64,000 nt of DNA, taken from NCBI GenBank assembly GCA_032158295.1, contig CM063254.1, forward strand, positions 124,001 to 188,000. The letters run 5' to 3'. The notes under the pieces were generated by a model. That model saw only the letters and a program-made list of their open reading frames with translations, searched no databases and had not been told where the DNA came from. A program made the translations under genes and the position numbers. Shown here piece after piece: positions 63,611 to 64,000 of the stretch (position 1 is the first letter of the stretch; the number at the start of each line of letters is the position of its first letter). This DNA is from Pycnopodia helianthoides. Its lineage: Eukaryota; Echinodermata; Asteroidea; Forcipulatida; Asteriidae.

Positions 63611-64000
63611 ATTGTAGACCAGGGAATTGTGAGGGCGATCCGATAGCATAAGGGGGGAGGTGTGGCATGTTTTTTTAATGTTTTTTTTACAATCTCAAAT
63701 CTGGCTTAACTTTATGCAACACATTTTCTGACAATCAGGCTCCAGATTTTCCAAAAACATGCCACACTATAGTTGCGATAATCGTAACCCTCCATCCTCC
63801 CGACGGTCGGAGACCGGAGGGTTACGAGTCATGCAGTGCAAAAAAGTGGCGAAATAAAAATTTCGACTATTTTGGTCAGACTAGTCACCAGATTTACCAA
63901 ATTTTTACCACTTAAAAAAAACATGACACATATTCTAAAAACATGGATGTGATCATCAATGTGTCATGAATCCATTCGTACTACTCAAAACATCATTGAG
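63611..64000. other. Right edge; intron or upstream region of SUPV3L1, no gene seen
   Basis: 63784-63829 has a hairpin (CGTAACCCTCC / GGAGGGTTACGAG) whose left half matches 13137-13160. The flanks CCAGATTT.CC.AAAACATGCCAC and CAGATTTACCAAATTTTTACCAC are loosely repeated. The SUPV3L1 start codon and mitochondrial targeting sequence are not identifiable here. Confidence 0.5.

Overview
The window is animal nuclear DNA: split genes with GT-AG introns, AT-rich introns full of SINEs, fold-back elements and minisatellites, and no prokaryotic features. The protein families and the repeat load fit an invertebrate deuterostome. An echinoderm is my best guess, but that is inference, not proven by the sequence. 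I rebuilt four protein-coding genes by hand from splice sites, reading frame and remembered family conservation; exon phases agree across every junction except one flagged frameshift.

Layout: (1) 356-12793, minus strand: N-terminal third of PDCD11/RRP5, a ribosome-biogenesis protein with S1 RNA-binding repeats; it runs off the left edge. (2) 12794-19225: intergenic, holding a fold-back repeat, MITEs and two orphan candidate coding exons (14779-15039 and 15304-15508, minus). (3) 19226-35231, minus strand: a complete SH3PXD2 (Tks4/Tks5)-type adaptor of 604 residues, with a PX domain and four SH3 domains in 13 coding exons, including a 23-nt microexon. (4) 35232-40690: intergenic, with a degenerate telomere-like C-rich array directly beside a nearly perfect inverted repeat with 642-bp arms (38609-39995). 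(5) 40691-45274, plus strand: a small three-exon gene for a 176-residue protein with an N-terminal CARD and a C-terminal segment resembling a RHIM/amyloid signalling motif. This is the most interesting gene here. (6) 45275-49199: intergenic, mostly MITEs. (7) 49200-62565, minus strand: SUPV3L1 (SUV3) mitochondrial RNA helicase, all but its N-terminus; its introns carry a 37-bp and a 41-bp minisatellite. (8) 62566-64000: AT-rich DNA and a fold-back element with a GTGCCGAGTTTGC-type repeat.

The genes are unrelated in function (ribosome assembly, adhesion/ROS scaffold, death-fold signalling, mitochondrial RNA decay) and form no operon-like unit. PDCD11, the SH3PXD2-like gene and SUPV3L1 all read on the minus strand. 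Only the CARD gene reads on the plus strand: it is head-to-head with the SH3PXD2-like gene across the palindrome, and tail-to-tail with SUPV3L1.
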